Below are positions 63,531 through 64,000 of a stretch of DNA of 64,000 nucleotides, one piece after another. Source of the DNA: SHVZ01 sp041906305 (GTDB lineage Bacteria; Pseudomonadota; Alphaproteobacteria; SHVZ01); contig JAYRJL010000010.1 in the NCBI GenBank assembly GCA_041906305.1, positions 142,898-206,897 on the forward strand. The letters run 5' to 3'. Numbering within the stretch: the stretch's first letter is position 1; each line of letters begins with the position of its first letter. Position numbers and translations under genes: made by a program. The notes beneath the pieces were generated by a model, which saw only the letters and a program-made list of their open reading frames with translations, was not told where the DNA came from and did not search any database.

Positions 63531-64000
63531 CTAACGGTCTCCGATCAGGAGGTCGACCCGATCCGCCGGTCCGTCGCTGGCCCTGGCGCCCAACGCGCGC
63601 ACGTCGATGCGGGTCGAGCGAACACCCTGGGAAATCAGGTACGAGCGGACGGTGAGCGCCCGCGACAGCGAGAGCCGGCGCGCCTGGCTCGCCTGGTCGG
63701 CGGTGCCCTCGGCGTAGGCCACGACCTGGAGGCGGAGCGACTCGTCGGCGTTCATCCGCTGCGCCATGTCCTTCAGGGTCGCATCGGCGCCGGCGGGAAG
63801 CTCGGCAGAGCCGGCGCCGAAGACGAGGCGCGGGCCGGACCCGCCGACGGCGGCCGGCGGCAGGGCGGCCGGCGGGCGGGCCGCGGTCTGCGTAGGCGGA
63901 GGTGGCGGCGCGGCTGCCGGTGCAGGAGCGGCGGCGGGCGCCGGAGCGGCAGCGACACGCGGGGCCGGCGGCGGAGGAGCTGCCGGGGCCGCCGGGGGAG
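63531..64000 (-). CDS. OmpA-family peptidoglycan-binding protein (5' end beyond window)
   Basis: At least 156 residues are visible. A Pro/Ala-rich linker is followed by an OmpA-like domain that starts LVFGAGSAELPAGADATLKD. It continues with LRLQVVAYAEGTADQASQARRLSLSRALTVRSYL (the RxxSLSRALTVRSYL helix is diagnostic) and ends in VDLLIGDR. The N-terminus lies past the window end. It probably contacts peptidoglycan beside the motor pair downstream (39-nt gap). Confidence 0.8.
   Translation of the reverse strand, partial: PPAAPAAPPPPAPRVAAAPAPAAAPAPAAAPPPPPTQTAARPPAALPPAAVGGSGPRLVFGAGSAELPAGADATLKDMAQRMNADESLRLQVVAYAEGTADQASQARRLSLSRALTVRSYLISQGVRSTRIDVRALGARASDGPADRVDLLIGDR

Noticed and set aside
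60959..64000. Zorya-type anti-phage system (ZorA/ZorB)
   Set aside because: The stator-like pair fits in outline, but the MotA-like tail is too short for typical ZorA, the coiled coil is on the MotB-like partner, and no ZorC/D/E helicase or nuclease gene is seen; the neighbours are housekeeping genes.

Overview
This 64 kb window is chromosomal DNA from a GC-rich alphaproteobacterium. Several markers point there together: a GapR/DUF2312 nucleoid protein, COQ9, DUF1244, DUF465, TIGR02444, PntA split into PntAA and PntAB, and a two-gene NAD formate dehydrogenase of the Methylobacterium Fdh1 layout. Many Tct/Bug-type solute genes and the overall gene mix would fit Rhodospirillales or Reyranella-like bacteria, but the genus cannot be fixed by eye. 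Coding density is very high. I see no tRNA, rRNA, CRISPR array, insertion sequence or phage gene. No gene-free stretch exceeds 300 bases; the longest gaps (about 150 to 245 nt) lie upstream of napC's distal neighbour, tctA/gntR, amt, a SnoaL-like gene and the indolepyruvate oxidoreductase gene.

Layout. 0.1-2.5 kb: pentapeptide-repeat protein plus a degenerate class III cyclase-like protein. 2.5-4.3 kb: UspA, TerC and GNAT genes. 4.4-11.9 kb: accessory metabolism (ThDP enzyme, MFS, D-threonine-aldolase-like enzyme, second MFS, penicillin-acylase-family hydrolase). 11.9-16.4 kb: two-subunit NAD-dependent formate dehydrogenase. 16.5-19.7 kb: tripartite tricarboxylate transporter TctA-C-B. 19.9-28.8 kb: an oxalate/C1 island (GntR regulator, oxalyl-CoA decarboxylase, formyl-CoA transferase with a histone-like tail, ALDH1L1-like formyltransferase, formate-THF ligase, HMG-CoA-lyase-like enzyme, second class III CoA-transferase). 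28.8-36.4 kb: housekeeping genes (phosphatase, purEK, LysE exporter, MocR regulator, COQ9, def, rpsU). 36.5-41.5 kb: periplasmic nitrate reductase napEDABC flanked on both sides by small NapD-like genes, with a near-ideal FNR-type promoter. 41.6-46 kb: pntAA-AB-B and an Amt transporter behind a sigma-54 promoter. 46-60.3 kb: UbiB/ABC1, PepF, acyl-CoA synthetase, UDP-sugar epimerase, a PAS histidine kinase, a fused indolepyruvate ferredoxin oxidoreductase, a DMT transporter and small enzymes. 60.3-64 kb: gapR, DUF1244 and a MotA/OmpA-type proton-motor cluster cut by the window end.

How the genes work together. The 11.9-28.8 kb block reads as one catabolic module. A carboxylate (plausibly oxalate) is imported by Tct, activated by Frc (or the second CoA-transferase) and decarboxylated by Oxc to formyl-CoA. 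The C1 unit is then released as formate for NADH by Fdh, or exchanged with the tetrahydrofolate pool through the formyltransferase and Fhs. The nap operon, transhydrogenase and sigma-54 Amt genes suggest an organism that dissipates or respires electrons to nitrate under low oxygen and controls nitrogen supply. The most unusual items are the lysine/alanine-rich histone-like N-terminus on formyl-CoA transferase, the formyltransferase placed between frc and fhs, and three NapD-family genes around one nap operon.
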